Positions 43,360 to 51,720 of a DNA stretch of 64,000 nt are shown one piece after another. Location of the stretch: assembly GCF_031998825.1 (NCBI RefSeq), contig NZ_DAMACX010000003.1, positions 1 through 64,000 on the forward strand, in the 5' to 3' direction. This DNA comes from Pseudescherichia sp031998825 (GTDB taxonomy: Bacteria > Pseudomonadota > Gammaproteobacteria > Enterobacterales > Enterobacteriaceae). Below the pieces are notes generated by a model. That model searched no databases. It saw nothing but the letters and a program-made list of their open reading frames with translations, and was not told the origin of the DNA. The translations under genes were made by a program, and so were the position numbers. Position 1 is the first letter of the stretch. Every line of letters starts with the position of its first letter.

Positions 43360-44817
43360 ATGACACTTACTCCACAACACCTGATCGCGCTGCTACCGCT
43401 GCTGATCGTCGGATTGACGGTGGTGGTTGTGATGCTCTCCATTGCGTGGCGACGCAACCACTTCCTGAACGCCACGATTGCCGTTGTCGGCCTGAACGCC
43501 GCCCTGGTCTCGCTCTGGCTGGTTGGCCAGGCGGGAGCCATGGACGTGACGCCGCTGATGCGCGTTGACGGCTTCTCCATGCTCTATACCGGGCTGGTGC
43601 TGCTGGCGAGCCTTGCGACCTGTACCTTTGCCTACCCGTGGCTGGAAGGGTACAAAGATAATAAAGAGGAGTTCTACCTGCTGGTGCTGATTGCCGCCCT
43701 CGGTGGCATTCTGCTGGCCAACGCTAACCATCTTGCCGCGCTGTTCCTCGGCATCGAGCTGATCTCGCTGCCGCTGTTCGGCCTGATTGGCTACGCGTTC
43801 CGCCAGAAGCGCTCTCTGGAAGCAAGCATCAAGTACACCATCCTCTCTGCCGCAGCGTCGTCGTTCCTGCTGTTTGGTATGGCGCTGGTGTATGCCAACT
43901 CCGGTAACCTGTCGTTCCTGGCCATCGGTAAGAGCCTCGGTGACGGCATGCTGCACGAGCCGCTGCTGCTGATCGGTCTCGGCCTGATGATCGTCGGCCT
44001 TGGCTTCAAGCTGTCGCTGGTGCCGTTCCATCTCTGGACGCCGGACGTCTATCAGGGCGCGCCTGCGCCGGTCTCCACCTTCCTGGCAACCGCCAGCAAG
44101 ATCGCCATCTTTGGCGTGGTGATGCGTCTGTTCCTCTACGCGCCGGTAGGTGAGAGCGAAGCCGTACGCGTGGTGCTGGGCATTATCGCCTTCGCCTCGA
44201 TTATCTTCGGTAACCTGATGGCCCTGAGCCAGACCAACATCAAGCGTCTGCTCGGCTACTCCTCTATCTCTCACCTCGGCTATCTGCTGGTGGCGCTGAT
44301 TGCCCTGCAGAGCGGCGAGATGTCGATGGAGACCGTAGGCGTCTACCTGGCGGGCTACCTGTTCAGCAGCCTCGGTGCATTCGGCGTGGTCAGCCTGATG
44401 TCCAGCCCGTACCGTGGCCCGGATGCCGATTCGCTCTACTCCTACCGTGGCCTCTTCTGGCACCGTCCGATCCTCTCTGCGGTGATGACGGTGATGATGC
44501 TCTCCCTGGCGGGGATCCCGATGACGCTCGGCTTTATCGGTAAGTTCTACGTGCTGGCGGTGGGTGTGAATGCTCACCTGTGGTGGCTGACGGCGGCAGT
44601 CGTGATTGGCTCGGCTATCGGCCTCTACTACTACCTGCGCGTAGCGGTGAGCCTCTACCTCAATGCGCCGCAGCAGCTCAACCGCGATGCGCCGTCCGAC
44701 TGGGCCTACAGCGCGGGTGGGATTGTAGTCCTGATCTCTGCGCTGCTGGTGCTGCTGCTGGGTGTCTACCCGCAGCCGCTGATCAGCCTGGTACAGATGG
44801 CCCAGCCGCTGATGTAA
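43360..44817 (+). CDS. nuoN: NADH-quinone oxidoreductase subunit N
   Basis: NuoN is the third antiporter-like subunit. The start at 43360 (MTLTPQHLIALLPLLIVGL) gives 485 residues, equal to E. coli; the in-frame ATG at 43321 lies inside nuoM. Fourteen hydrophobic helices are visible. Conserved stretches are 'FLGIELISLPLFGLIGYAFRQ' in two parts and 'SLVPFHLWTPDVYQGAP'. It closes the operon before a strong terminator. Confidence 0.97.
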   Translation: MTLTPQHLIALLPLLIVGLTVVVVMLSIAWRRNHFLNATIAVVGLNAALVSLWLVGQAGAMDVTPLMRVDGFSMLYTGLVLLASLATCTFAYPWLEGYKDNKEEFYLLVLIAALGGILLANANHLAALFLGIELISLPLFGLIGYAFRQKRSLEASIKYTILSAAASSFLLFGMALVYANSGNLSFLAIGKSLGDGMLHEPLLLIGLGLMIVGLGFKLSLVPFHLWTPDVYQGAPAPVSTFLATASKIAIFGVVMRLFLYAPVGESEAVRVVLGIIAFASIIFGNLMALSQTNIKRLLGYSSISHLGYLLVALIALQSGEMSMETVGVYLAGYLFSSLGAFGVVSLMSSPYRGPDADSLYSYRGLFWHRPILSAVMTVMMLSLAGIPMTLGFIGKFYVLAVGVNAHLWWLTAAVVIGSAIGLYYYLRVAVSLYLNAPQQLNRDAPSDWAYSAGGIVVLISALLVLLLGVYPQPLISLVQMAQPLM

Positions 44818-44830
44818 CCGTGTGGTAATA

Positions 44831-44866
44831 CCAAAAAAAAACGCCGACTTGTCGGCGTTTTTTTTC
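44831..44866. terminator. Terminator of the nuo operon
   Basis: ACGCCGAC and GTCGGCGT form an 8-bp stem with a TT loop, flanked by A-run and T-run. It is a strong bidirectional intrinsic terminator, marking the boundary to the accessory ATPase/HNH pair. Confidence 0.92.
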
Positions 44867-44976
44867 GTCTTTTGCAAATTGCGTACTGCCGCGCATAGTT
44901 GAAACGCTAATGACAACCTTACTCGGCCAGGGTGTAATATGCCGCATGCATTGAAGCTAACTTCAGGGAACCCGCC

Positions 44977-46317
44977 ATGCGACAGCCTTACAGGATTGAG
45001 AGCGTTACGCTAAGAGATATCGGCGTTTTTGAACACACCCATTTTGACTTTCCGCAAATAGTGAGTGAAACAGAGGATGCGACAAAAGCGGAGATCCATA
45101 TCTTTACCGGGCCAAACGGCTGCGGCAAGAGCACGGTGCTGTATGCGTTGGCGGGGATTTTAAACCCAGGACAGGGAGGCGACGATCTGGTCAGGAAACG
45201 CTATCACGGCGTTACCAGCAAAGTGAATTTTCGCTTTTGCGGCGCAGCCGGAGGATATGGTGTTAAAGCCGAAGAGAAACTCAGTAATATGCTGCTTGAA
45301 GATAAGGCCTACTATTACCGCATTGCTGAAACTTTAGAGCATCCAGCATGGAAAAATCGACCATGGTTGGACATGAACCAAAGCATCACTTCTCAAACAT
45401 TTGACTATGCAGCGCTTGCCTATTCAGGCAGCCGGGCCGCCCAGACCGGCTATGTCTTTTCCGCCATTCAAAACATTATCCAGTCACCGTTTGATAAAGC
45501 GCTCTCGTTCGACCAAACCGTTCGTCCTCAACTGCTGGCACAGTGGATTGCTAATAACCGAACGCAGGCCGCGCTCGCCAGAGATGATGGTTCAGAGGAA
45601 GAGGCCAGGCAGTATGATACGGCGATAAACCGTATTACTACATTTGTGAACGATATCTGTCAGCTTGAGTTAACCTTTCATCTGCAAAGAAATCCGTTGG
45701 AAGTGAAGGTCGGGCTTGCTGGTCAGCGGGTCAATTTGGATACGCTTCCGGAGGGGCTGAAATCGATTATCAGCTGGATAGGCGATATGGCCCTGCGTCT
45801 TGAGGCCATCCCCTGGAAAACGCAGCGGGATATTTTCTCTCAGCCGGTGATTTTGTTCCTTGATGAAGTCGATATTCATCTTCATCCCAAATGGCAGCGA
45901 CGGATCCTACCCGCGATCCAAAAGCTCCTGCCTAACGCTCAGGTTTTTGTTTCAACACACTCCCCCTTTGTGGTTGGATCGGTAGAGGATGCCTATGTCT
46001 ATCGCTTACCCGAGCTGGAGCGCAATATCTGTCGTGATGCCAGCGTGCCCGAGAGCGTAAAAGCCATTAAATCCGGTGCGGGGAAAAGCTATCAGCTGAT
46101 CCTCGCTGAAATTTTCGATATTGACGAAGAGTTTGATGTCGAAACCGAACGTCAGCTACACGCGTTTAAACTCGCTATACGCCACTACCTGCAAAACCCG
46201 CAGGATGATTCCAGAGTGATGACGCTGGCGCAAACTCTTCGCGATAAAAGTGAAGAGCTGGCGACGCTGGTAAGTATGGAGCTGCGGCAGATGACCCGGC
46301 TACTGGGTAAGAAATAA
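44977..46317 (+). CDS. AAA/ABC-type ATPase, PtuA-like (Septu candidate)
   Basis: The 446-residue protein has the AAA_15/AAA_21 layout of overcoming-lysogenization-defect and PtuA ATPases. The Walker A is GPNGCGKST (45-53), a signature-like 'LPEGLKSI' lies at 257-264, Walker B VILFLDEVD at 291-299 and the switch histidine in 'STHSPF' (326-331). There is no membrane segment and no TOPRIM domain. The next gene, 10 bases downstream, encodes an HNH nuclease of the type paired with PtuA in Septu anti-phage systems and with ATPases in some retrons; no reverse transcriptase is nearby. By eye the pair is richer in A+T than the nuo and men genes, suggesting acquisition. The function as defence is inferred from domains and pairing. 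Confidence 0.8.
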   Translation: MRQPYRIESVTLRDIGVFEHTHFDFPQIVSETEDATKAEIHIFTGPNGCGKSTVLYALAGILNPGQGGDDLVRKRYHGVTSKVNFRFCGAAGGYGVKAEEKLSNMLLEDKAYYYRIAETLEHPAWKNRPWLDMNQSITSQTFDYAALAYSGSRAAQTGYVFSAIQNIIQSPFDKALSFDQTVRPQLLAQWIANNRTQAALARDDGSEEEARQYDTAINRITTFVNDICQLELTFHLQRNPLEVKVGLAGQRVNLDTLPEGLKSIISWIGDMALRLEAIPWKTQRDIFSQPVILFLDEVDIHLHPKWQRRILPAIQKLLPNAQVFVSTHSPFVVGSVEDAYVYRLPELERNICRDASVPESVKAIKSGAGKSYQLILAEIFDIDEEFDVETERQLHAFKLAIRHYLQNPQDDSRVMTLAQTLRDKSEELATLVSMELRQMTRLLGKK

Positions 46318-46327
46318 GGACGATTTC

Positions 46328-46930
46328 ATGTATCCCTTTATCCGTCCGGCTTGTCCTGACTACTTAACCGAATGCTGGGAAGCTTTAGGGTTGCGGTATG
46401 AAGCAGCAAAGAAAGCTAATCCGAAATATAACTTTTATTGGTTTACAAAGTTTCGTTATGAAGAGACGCGTGAGTTGCTCCTGGTTATGACCAACAACCA
46501 TTGCGCATTTTGTGACGGCGGGGATTTAGGTGCCATGAGTCGTGAAACGCTGGAGCATTTTCGTCCTAAAAGCAGGCCAGAGTTTCACCGGCTGGCTTAC
46601 CAGTGGGAGAACCTTTACCCCTGCTGCGATCGCTGCCAGAGCGAGAAACGCGAACAATATGACGATGCACTATTGATTGCCGATGCAGAAGGCTATGCCT
46701 TTGAGGACTATTTTATTGCAGACTACTTAACGGGAGAGATAAAACCTAACCCGTTGGCATCGGCCGAGAATCAACTACGCGCGGAGACAACGATTAAGCT
46801 TTACGGACTCAACGTTGGCGCCAGGATGACTATCCGTAAAAAAGAACTTAAGCACTATTTGCAGCGCGATCCGGATACGGACATTTTAGATGACTTTAGC
46901 TATCGCTATTTTCTATTAGACGCCGACTAG
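46328..46930 (+). CDS. HNH endonuclease, PtuB-like (TIGR02646-type)
   Basis: The 200-residue protein carries a zinc-finger HNH core: Cys59-x2-Cys62 (HCAFCDGG), the catalytic region 'ETLEHFRPKSR' with His77, Asn95 in 'WENLYPCC', and Cys100-x2-Cys103 followed by 'QSEKR'. This arrangement (C-x2-C ... EHFRPKS ... W-EN-L--CC--C) is typical of the HNH proteins paired with ATPases in Septu and related systems. GGACGATTTC precedes the ATG and the gene is probably cotranscribed with the ATPase. It should cut DNA when the ATPase senses infection; target and trigger are unknown. Confidence 0.8.
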   Translation: MYPFIRPACPDYLTECWEALGLRYEAAKKANPKYNFYWFTKFRYEETRELLLVMTNNHCAFCDGGDLGAMSRETLEHFRPKSRPEFHRLAYQWENLYPCCDRCQSEKREQYDDALLIADAEGYAFEDYFIADYLTGEIKPNPLASAENQLRAETTIKLYGLNVGARMTIRKKELKHYLQRDPDTDILDDFSYRYFLLDAD

Positions 46931-46938
46931 CGGATGAA

Positions 46939-47004
46939 GCCGGATAGCGCGGTGCTGGTACGGCCTACCGTTTCGTAGGCCTGATAAGCGCAGCGCCATC
47001 AGGC
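46939..47004. repeat. BIME: two inverted REP elements after the ATPase/HNH pair
   Basis: A degenerate REP (46939-46968, ending GGCCTAC) faces a well-formed REP (46975-47004, GTAGGCCTGATAAGCGCAGC onward). They lie head to head between the convergent HNH and cheV genes. Confidence 0.75.
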
Positions 47005-47013
47005 GTTAATCGG

Positions 47014-48018
47014 TTACACTGCCTGTTTATGGCTAATCAGCGGACCGTTGGCCTTGCTCGAGGCGCGATCCATGACCTCTTTGAGTACCGCCGACAGCTC
47101 GGTAACCTCAAACTTGGCGACGTAGCCGTCGGCCTGCACCTTGCGGACGTGATCCTCGTTGGCACTGCCGGAGAGCGAGGAGTGGATCACCACCGGAATG
47201 TGCTTCAGGCGCGGGTCGGTTTTGATTTTGCGCGTCAGGGTAAAGCCATCCATCTCTGGCATTTCGAGGTCGGTCAGCACCATAGCAATCTTATCGCTTA
47301 CCGGTACGCCTTCGGCTTCCGCCTGCTGGGCCAGCAGCTGGATCTTCTCCCACGCGTCTTTGCCGGTCACGTGCATCTGGTTTGGGATCTGCATGGTCTC
47401 CAGACCCTTCTCCAGCATCGCGCGCGCTACCTTTGAATCCTCGGCGACGATCGCCACCGCGCCCGGTTTAATATTGAATTTCTGTACTGCGGCATTGTTG
47501 GCGTGTACATCATGATCGGACGGTACAATGTCATAGAGGATCTGCTCAACGTCCAACACCAGCGCCAGGTTATTGGTGTCTTTCTCTTCGTCGAGGCAGG
47601 CGATGCTGGTGATGTAACGGCCGTTGATTGCCTTTTCCGCCGTATGTACCTGCTTCCAGTCCAGACGGGTAATGTTCTCCACCGACTCGACGGCAAAGGC
47701 CTGGATGCTACGGGCATACTCGGTAATCAGCAGAATGTTCAAACCGGTAGTGGGTTTGCAGCCCGCAACGGCAGGGAGATCGATCACCGGGATCACCTGA
47801 TCGCGAATATTGACCATTCCCAGCAGGGGCGATTTCATCCCGGCAGGGCGGGTAAACACAGGCATGGGCACAATTTCACGCAGCTTAAATACGTTGATGC
47901 CGTAGAGTTCCGATTTCTGTTCATGTTGAGACGTGCCAAGGCGAAACAGTAACAGCTCAAAGCGGTTGGACAGGGTGAGATTAGCCCTGTCATCGATGTC
48001 TTTCTGGAAACTATCCAT
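47014..48018 (-). CDS. cheV: Chemotaxis coupling protein CheV
   Basis: CheV links chemoreceptors to CheA and adds phosphorylation-dependent adaptation. The 334 residues have an N-terminal CheW-like domain (about 16-165, with 'LLGMVNIRDQVIPVIDL') and a C-terminal receiver domain (about 186-315). The receiver has the acidic pocket 'AIVAEDSKVARA' (Glu193-Asp194), the phospho-acceptor Asp250 in 'MVLTDLEMPEMDG', and 'HSSLSG'. It is absent from E. coli K-12 but known in Salmonella and Enterobacter. It is monocistronic, away from the che operon, with a sigma-28 promoter immediately upstream. An active flagellar system elsewhere in the genome is therefore expected. Confidence 0.95.
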   Translation of the reverse strand: MDSFQKDIDDRANLTLSNRFELLLFRLGTSQHEQKSELYGINVFKLREIVPMPVFTRPAGMKSPLLGMVNIRDQVIPVIDLPAVAGCKPTTGLNILLITEYARSIQAFAVESVENITRLDWKQVHTAEKAINGRYITSIACLDEEKDTNNLALVLDVEQILYDIVPSDHDVHANNAAVQKFNIKPGAVAIVAEDSKVARAMLEKGLETMQIPNQMHVTGKDAWEKIQLLAQQAEAEGVPVSDKIAMVLTDLEMPEMDGFTLTRKIKTDPRLKHIPVVIHSSLSGSANEDHVRKVQADGYVAKFEVTELSAVLKEVMDRASSKANGPLISHKQAV

Positions 48019-48053
48019 TATGCCCTCAGAGTGAAATACCTGCGTTTAGACAG

Positions 48054-48080
48054 TTATCGGCACGCTGAGGAAAAAGTGGA
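48054..48080 (-). promoter_or_regulatory. Sigma-28 (FliA) promoter of cheV
   Basis: On the minus strand the -10 element GCCGATAA (48061-48054) is a perfect match. Exactly 11 bases upstream, TCCACTTT matches the -35 consensus TAAAGTTT at five of eight bases. It lies 36 bases before the cheV ATG, placing cheV in the late flagellar regulon. Confidence 0.85.
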
Positions 48081-48093
48081 GGTGGGTTTTACA

Positions 48094-49011
48094 TCAAATT
48101 TCGACCACCGCAAAATCTTCTGCCAGCAGCGTGTCGGGGAAGATGGCCTGACACTCTGCTAATAGTCTCTGGCAGCCCTCATCATCGTAGCGTGAGCTGA
48201 TGTGCGTCATCACCAGCCTGCTGACGCCCGCCTCCTGCGCCAGCTGCGCCGCCTGACGCGTCGAGCTGTGACCCCGGCTATTGGCTTTCTCCTCCATTTC
48301 CGCCTCCAGCGTCGTTTCGTGCACCATCACGTCCACGCCACGGGCCAGCGTCAGCGCACCGGGGCAGGGGGCGGTATCGCCAAACATCGCCAATTTTTTG
48401 CCCGGCACGGCGGGGGCGAGGAAATCTTTGCCGTTGATGCGTCGGCCATCCTCCAGCGTGACGCTCTCGCCAGCTTTGAGACGTTGAAAAAGCGGACCGG
48501 GCCTGACGCCCTGCGCCACTAGCGCAGCGGCGTCAAGCGCGCCGGGTTTGTCGTGCTCCTCGATGCGATAGCCGTAACACTCCACCGGATGGTTAAGGGC
48601 AACGGCGGTGACGCGGCGCAGGCCATCATCCACCACCGGGCCTTCTTCAATCTCTACCACCGTTAGCGGGTAGTCGGTCCAGGAGCCGCTCAGGCGCAGC
48701 GCGGTGTCGATAAATTCCCGTAGCCCTTTGGGGCCATAGATAGTCAGCGGGTGGACGTTTCCCGCCATTGAACGGCTGCAAAGCAGGCCCGGCAGGCCAA
48801 AGATATGATCGCCATGGAGATGGGTAATGAATATGCGATCCAGCTTGCCGGGATGCCATGCGGTACGCTGCATCTGCTGCTGGGTACCCTCTCCGCAGTC
48901 CACCAGCCACAGTGCGGGCCGGGTCGGGTGACGGAGATTGAGCAGCGCCGCGCTGACGTTTCGCGAACGCGAGGGAACGCCTGCCGAGGTGCCTAAAAAT
49001 ATCAGTTCCAT
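48094..49011 (-). CDS. rbn: Ribonuclease BN (RNase Z family)
   Basis: RNase BN (ElaC) matures tRNA 3' ends with endo- and exonuclease activity. The 305 residues equal E. coli Rbn. The metallo-beta-lactamase zinc motif is 'THLHGDHIFGLPG' (about 63-75); further ligands lie in 'FGDTAPCPGA' and 'VMTHISSRY'. It is divergent from elaA. Confidence 0.97.
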   Translation of the reverse strand: MELIFLGTSAGVPSRSRNVSAALLNLRHPTRPALWLVDCGEGTQQQMQRTAWHPGKLDRIFITHLHGDHIFGLPGLLCSRSMAGNVHPLTIYGPKGLREFIDTALRLSGSWTDYPLTVVEIEEGPVVDDGLRRVTAVALNHPVECYGYRIEEHDKPGALDAAALVAQGVRPGPLFQRLKAGESVTLEDGRRINGKDFLAPAVPGKKLAMFGDTAPCPGALTLARGVDVMVHETTLEAEMEEKANSRGHSSTRQAAQLAQEAGVSRLVMTHISSRYDDEGCQRLLAECQAIFPDTLLAEDFAVVEI

Positions 49012-49071
49012 ATGCGCTCTGGGTCGGTAAAAGCCTTATTATAGCGAGCTACGTATAAAAAGGAGCGCACC

Positions 49072-49545
49072 ATGATCCGCTGGCAAGACCTGCATCATTC
49101 TGAATTAACCGTCTCTGAACTCTACGCCCTGCTGAAGCTGCGCTGCGAAGTCTTTGTCGTTGAGCAGAACTGCGTCTATCTCGACGTCGACGGTGACGAT
49201 CTGGTTGGCGAAAACCGGCATCTGCTTGGCTGGCGCGATAACGAGCTGGTGGCGTATGCGAGGATTCTGAAAAGCGATGATGATTTTGCCCCGGTAGTGA
49301 TTGGCCGCGTCATCGTTAGCGCTGCGGTACGGGGAGAAAAACTGGGCTACCAGCTAATGGAAAGGGCGGTTGCCTGCTGTAGCCAAAACTGGCCGCAAAG
49401 CCCGATATATCTGGGTGCGCAGGCGCACTTACAGAGCTTCTATCGCCACTTTGGCTTCATCCCGGTGACCGACGTCTACGACGAAGATGGCATTCCTCAT
49501 ATTGGTATGGCGCGTGAAATCACAGGTAAAGTTGACCAGGCGTAA
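49072..49545 (+). CDS. elaA: ElaA, GNAT family N-acetyltransferase
   Basis: The 157 residues match E. coli ElaA (153). It begins 'MIRWQDLHHSELTVSELYALLKLR' in parts, and the acetyl-CoA region is 'VIVSAAVRGEKLGYQLMERAV' in parts (about 82-101). The substrate is not known. AAGGAGCG precedes the ATG. Confidence 0.95.
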   Translation: MIRWQDLHHSELTVSELYALLKLRCEVFVVEQNCVYLDVDGDDLVGENRHLLGWRDNELVAYARILKSDDDFAPVVIGRVIVSAAVRGEKLGYQLMERAVACCSQNWPQSPIYLGAQAHLQSFYRHFGFIPVTDVYDEDGIPHIGMAREITGKVDQA

Positions 49546-49598
49546 CCGCAAGTCATTGTCTATAGTTAGCTGACAGGTGCAAAACATGGAGAAACCTA

Positions 49599-49901
49599 AT
49601 GTCTAACCAATTTACGAGTACCCGTATCGATGACGACCTGACCCTGCTAAGCGACACGCTGGAAGAAGTGCTACGCTCCTCCGGCGATCCGGCCGACCAG
49701 AAATATGTCGAGCTGAAAGCACGCGCCGAGCAGGCCCTGCACGATGTAAAAAACCGCGTGAGCCAGGCATCCGACACCTATTATGTGCGTGCTAAGCAGG
49801 CGGCATACCGTGCAGATGATTATGTGCATGAAAAACCGTGGCAGGGCGTGGGTATCGGTGCCGCTGCTGGCCTGGTATTAGGCCTGCTGCTGCGTCGTTA
49901 A
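49599..49901 (+). CDS. elaB: ElaB, tail-anchored ribosome-associated stress protein
   Basis: ElaB is a 100-residue DUF883-family protein, paralogous to YqjD; in E. coli these are inner-membrane, tail-anchored proteins that bind ribosomes in stationary phase. A helical N-terminal part is followed by the glycine-rich C-terminal membrane segment 'GVGIGAAAGLVLGLLL' and two Arg. CTATAGTT near 49560 resembles a sigma-S -10 element, consistent with RpoS control in E. coli. A strong terminator follows. Confidence 0.95.
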   Translation: MSNQFTSTRIDDDLTLLSDTLEEVLRSSGDPADQKYVELKARAEQALHDVKNRVSQASDTYYVRAKQAAYRADDYVHEKPWQGVGIGAAAGLVLGLLLRR

Positions 49902-49922
49902 TACCGTAACGGTCTTTTCGAT

Positions 49923-49960
49923 GCGGGCGCTGTCTTAAGGGCAGCGCCCGCTGTTTTTTC
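49923..49960 (+). terminator. Rho-independent terminator after elaB
   Basis: GCGGGCGCTG (49923-49932) and CAGCGCCCGC (49942-49951) form a perfect 10-bp stem followed by TGTTTTTT. It separates elaB from menD; in E. coli menF lies in this interval. Confidence 0.92.
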
Positions 49961-50049
49961 TCGCTTCCTCACGCCTTACCGATTTACATCAAAAATCCCG
50001 CCTCTGCGTTTCCGTATACTGGTCCGTATTCTTGATACCGGACAAACTC

Positions 50050-51720
50050 ATGTTAGCAAGCTCATTCAACCGGCGCTGGGCGGAAGTTATCCTCGAAACG
50101 CTGGCGCGGCACGGGGTCAGACACGTCTGCATCGCGCCCGGCTCCCGCTCGACGCCGCTCACCCTGGCGGCCGCGCAGAATAAGGCGTTTATTCACCACA
50201 CCCATTTTGACGAACGCGGGCTGGGTCATCTGGCGCTCGGGCTGGCAAAGGCCAGCCAGCAGCTGGTGGCGGTGATTGTCACTTCGGGAACGGCGGTGGC
50301 TAATCTCTACCCCGCGCTGATTGAGGCCGGACTGACCGGTGAAAAGCTGATCCTGCTGACCGCCGACCGTCCCCCAGAGCTTATTGACTGCGGCGCGAAT
50401 CAGGCGATTCGCCAGCCGGGGATGTTTGCCTCGCATCCGGCACAGACACTCTCGCTGCCGCGCCCGGCTCGGGAGATCCCGGCCCGCTGGTTGGTCTCTA
50501 CCCTGGATAACGCGCTTGGATCGCTGCACGGCGGCGCGGTGCATATCAACTCTCCCTTTGCGGAGCCGCTCTATGGCGAGCTGGATGATTCCGGCCTCGA
50601 GTGGCAGGGCGCGCTGGGCAGCTGGTGGCAGAGCGATCGTCCGTGGCTGCGGGAGGAGATCCGTCGCGAGAGTGAGAAGCAGCGCGACTGGTTCTTCTGG
50701 CGGCAGAAGCGCGGCGTCGTGGTGGCCGGGCGGATGAGTGCCGCCGAGGGCAAACGGGTTGCCGAGTGGGCGCAGACTCTGGGCTGGCCGCTGATTGGCG
50801 ATGTGCTCTCTCAGACCGGACAGCCGCTGCCCTGCGCCGATCTGTGGCTGGGAAACGCCAGCGCGGTAAGCGAGCTGGCTCAGGCGCAGATCGTCATTCA
50901 GCTGGGCAGCAGCCTGACCGGGAAACGGCTGTTGCAGTGGCAGGCAACCTGCGCGCCAGAGGAGTATTGGCTGGTTGATAATATTCCAGGCCGCCTCGAT
51001 CCGGCGCACCATCGCGGACGACGGCTGCTATCCGGCGTTGGCGAGTGGCTGGCGTTGCACCCGGCCGAAAAGCGTCATCCGTGGTATACGGCAATCCCAA
51101 CCCTGGCGGAGCGGGCGTGGCAGGCCGTTGCGACCCGACGTGAAACCCTGGGAGAAGCGCAGCTGGCCCACCGTCTGGCGGAGTTTTTGCCGGATCAGGG
51201 GCAGCTCTTCCTTGGCAATAGTCTGGTGGTACGCCTGGTGGATGCGCTTGGGCAGCTGCCAGCGGGCTATCCGGTGTACAGCAATCGGGGTGCCAGCGGC
51301 ATTGATGGCCTGCTTTCAACTGCTGCCGGGGTGCAGCGGGCCACCGCAAGGTCGACGCTGGCGCTGGTGGGCGATCTCTCTGCGCTCTACGATCTCAACG
51401 CGTTGGCGCTGCTGCGCCAGGTCTCCGCCCCCTTTGTGCTGATTGTAGTGAACAATAACGGCGGGCAGATCTTCTCTCTGCTGCCGACCCCGCAGGCCGA
51501 GCGCGAGCAGTTCTACCTGATGCCGCAGAACGTTCACTTTGACCATGCGGCGGCAATGTTCGGTTTAGCCTACCATCGCCCAGAGAGCTGGGCCGGGCTG
51601 GAGTCGGCGCTCGCGGGAGCCTGGCGCACGCCTCAGGCGACGCTTATTGAGCTAGTGGTTGATCCACAGGAGGGGGCGCAAACTTTGCAGCAGCTCCTTG
51701 CCCAGGTTAGCCAGCTATGA
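50050..51720 (+). CDS. menD: SEPHCHC synthase MenD
   Basis: MenD adds the succinyl-semialdehyde unit of 2-oxoglutarate to isochorismate using thiamine diphosphate, the first committed step of menaquinone synthesis. The start at 50050 (MLASSFNRRWAEVILETL) yields 556 residues, the E. coli length; the in-frame ATG at 50032 is rejected. The N-terminal 'IAPGSRSTPLTLAA' and catalytic Glu in 'DERGLGH' are seen, with the ThDP/Mg motif 'VGDLSALYDLNALALL' and 'VNNNGGQIF' near 435-475. No menF precedes it, so its isochorismate must come from elsewhere, most likely EntC. Its own promoter must lie in the 149 bases after elaB. Confidence 0.97.
   Translation: MLASSFNRRWAEVILETLARHGVRHVCIAPGSRSTPLTLAAAQNKAFIHHTHFDERGLGHLALGLAKASQQLVAVIVTSGTAVANLYPALIEAGLTGEKLILLTADRPPELIDCGANQAIRQPGMFASHPAQTLSLPRPAREIPARWLVSTLDNALGSLHGGAVHINSPFAEPLYGELDDSGLEWQGALGSWWQSDRPWLREEIRRESEKQRDWFFWRQKRGVVVAGRMSAAEGKRVAEWAQTLGWPLIGDVLSQTGQPLPCADLWLGNASAVSELAQAQIVIQLGSSLTGKRLLQWQATCAPEEYWLVDNIPGRLDPAHHRGRRLLSGVGEWLALHPAEKRHPWYTAIPTLAERAWQAVATRRETLGEAQLAHRLAEFLPDQGQLFLGNSLVVRLVDALGQLPAGYPVYSNRGASGIDGLLSTAAGVQRATARSTLALVGDLSALYDLNALALLRQVSAPFVLIVVNNNGGQIFSLLPTPQAEREQFYLMPQNVHFDHAAAMFGLAYHRPESWAGLESALAGAWRTPQATLIELVVDPQEGAQTLQQLLAQVSQL

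Noticed and set aside
43393..44916. A 507-codon open frame antisense to nuoN (and a similar one of 481 codons antisense to nuoM).
   Set aside because: The composition is rich in Gln, His and Arg, typical of shadows of hydrophobic membrane genes; nuoM and nuoN are intact on the plus strand.
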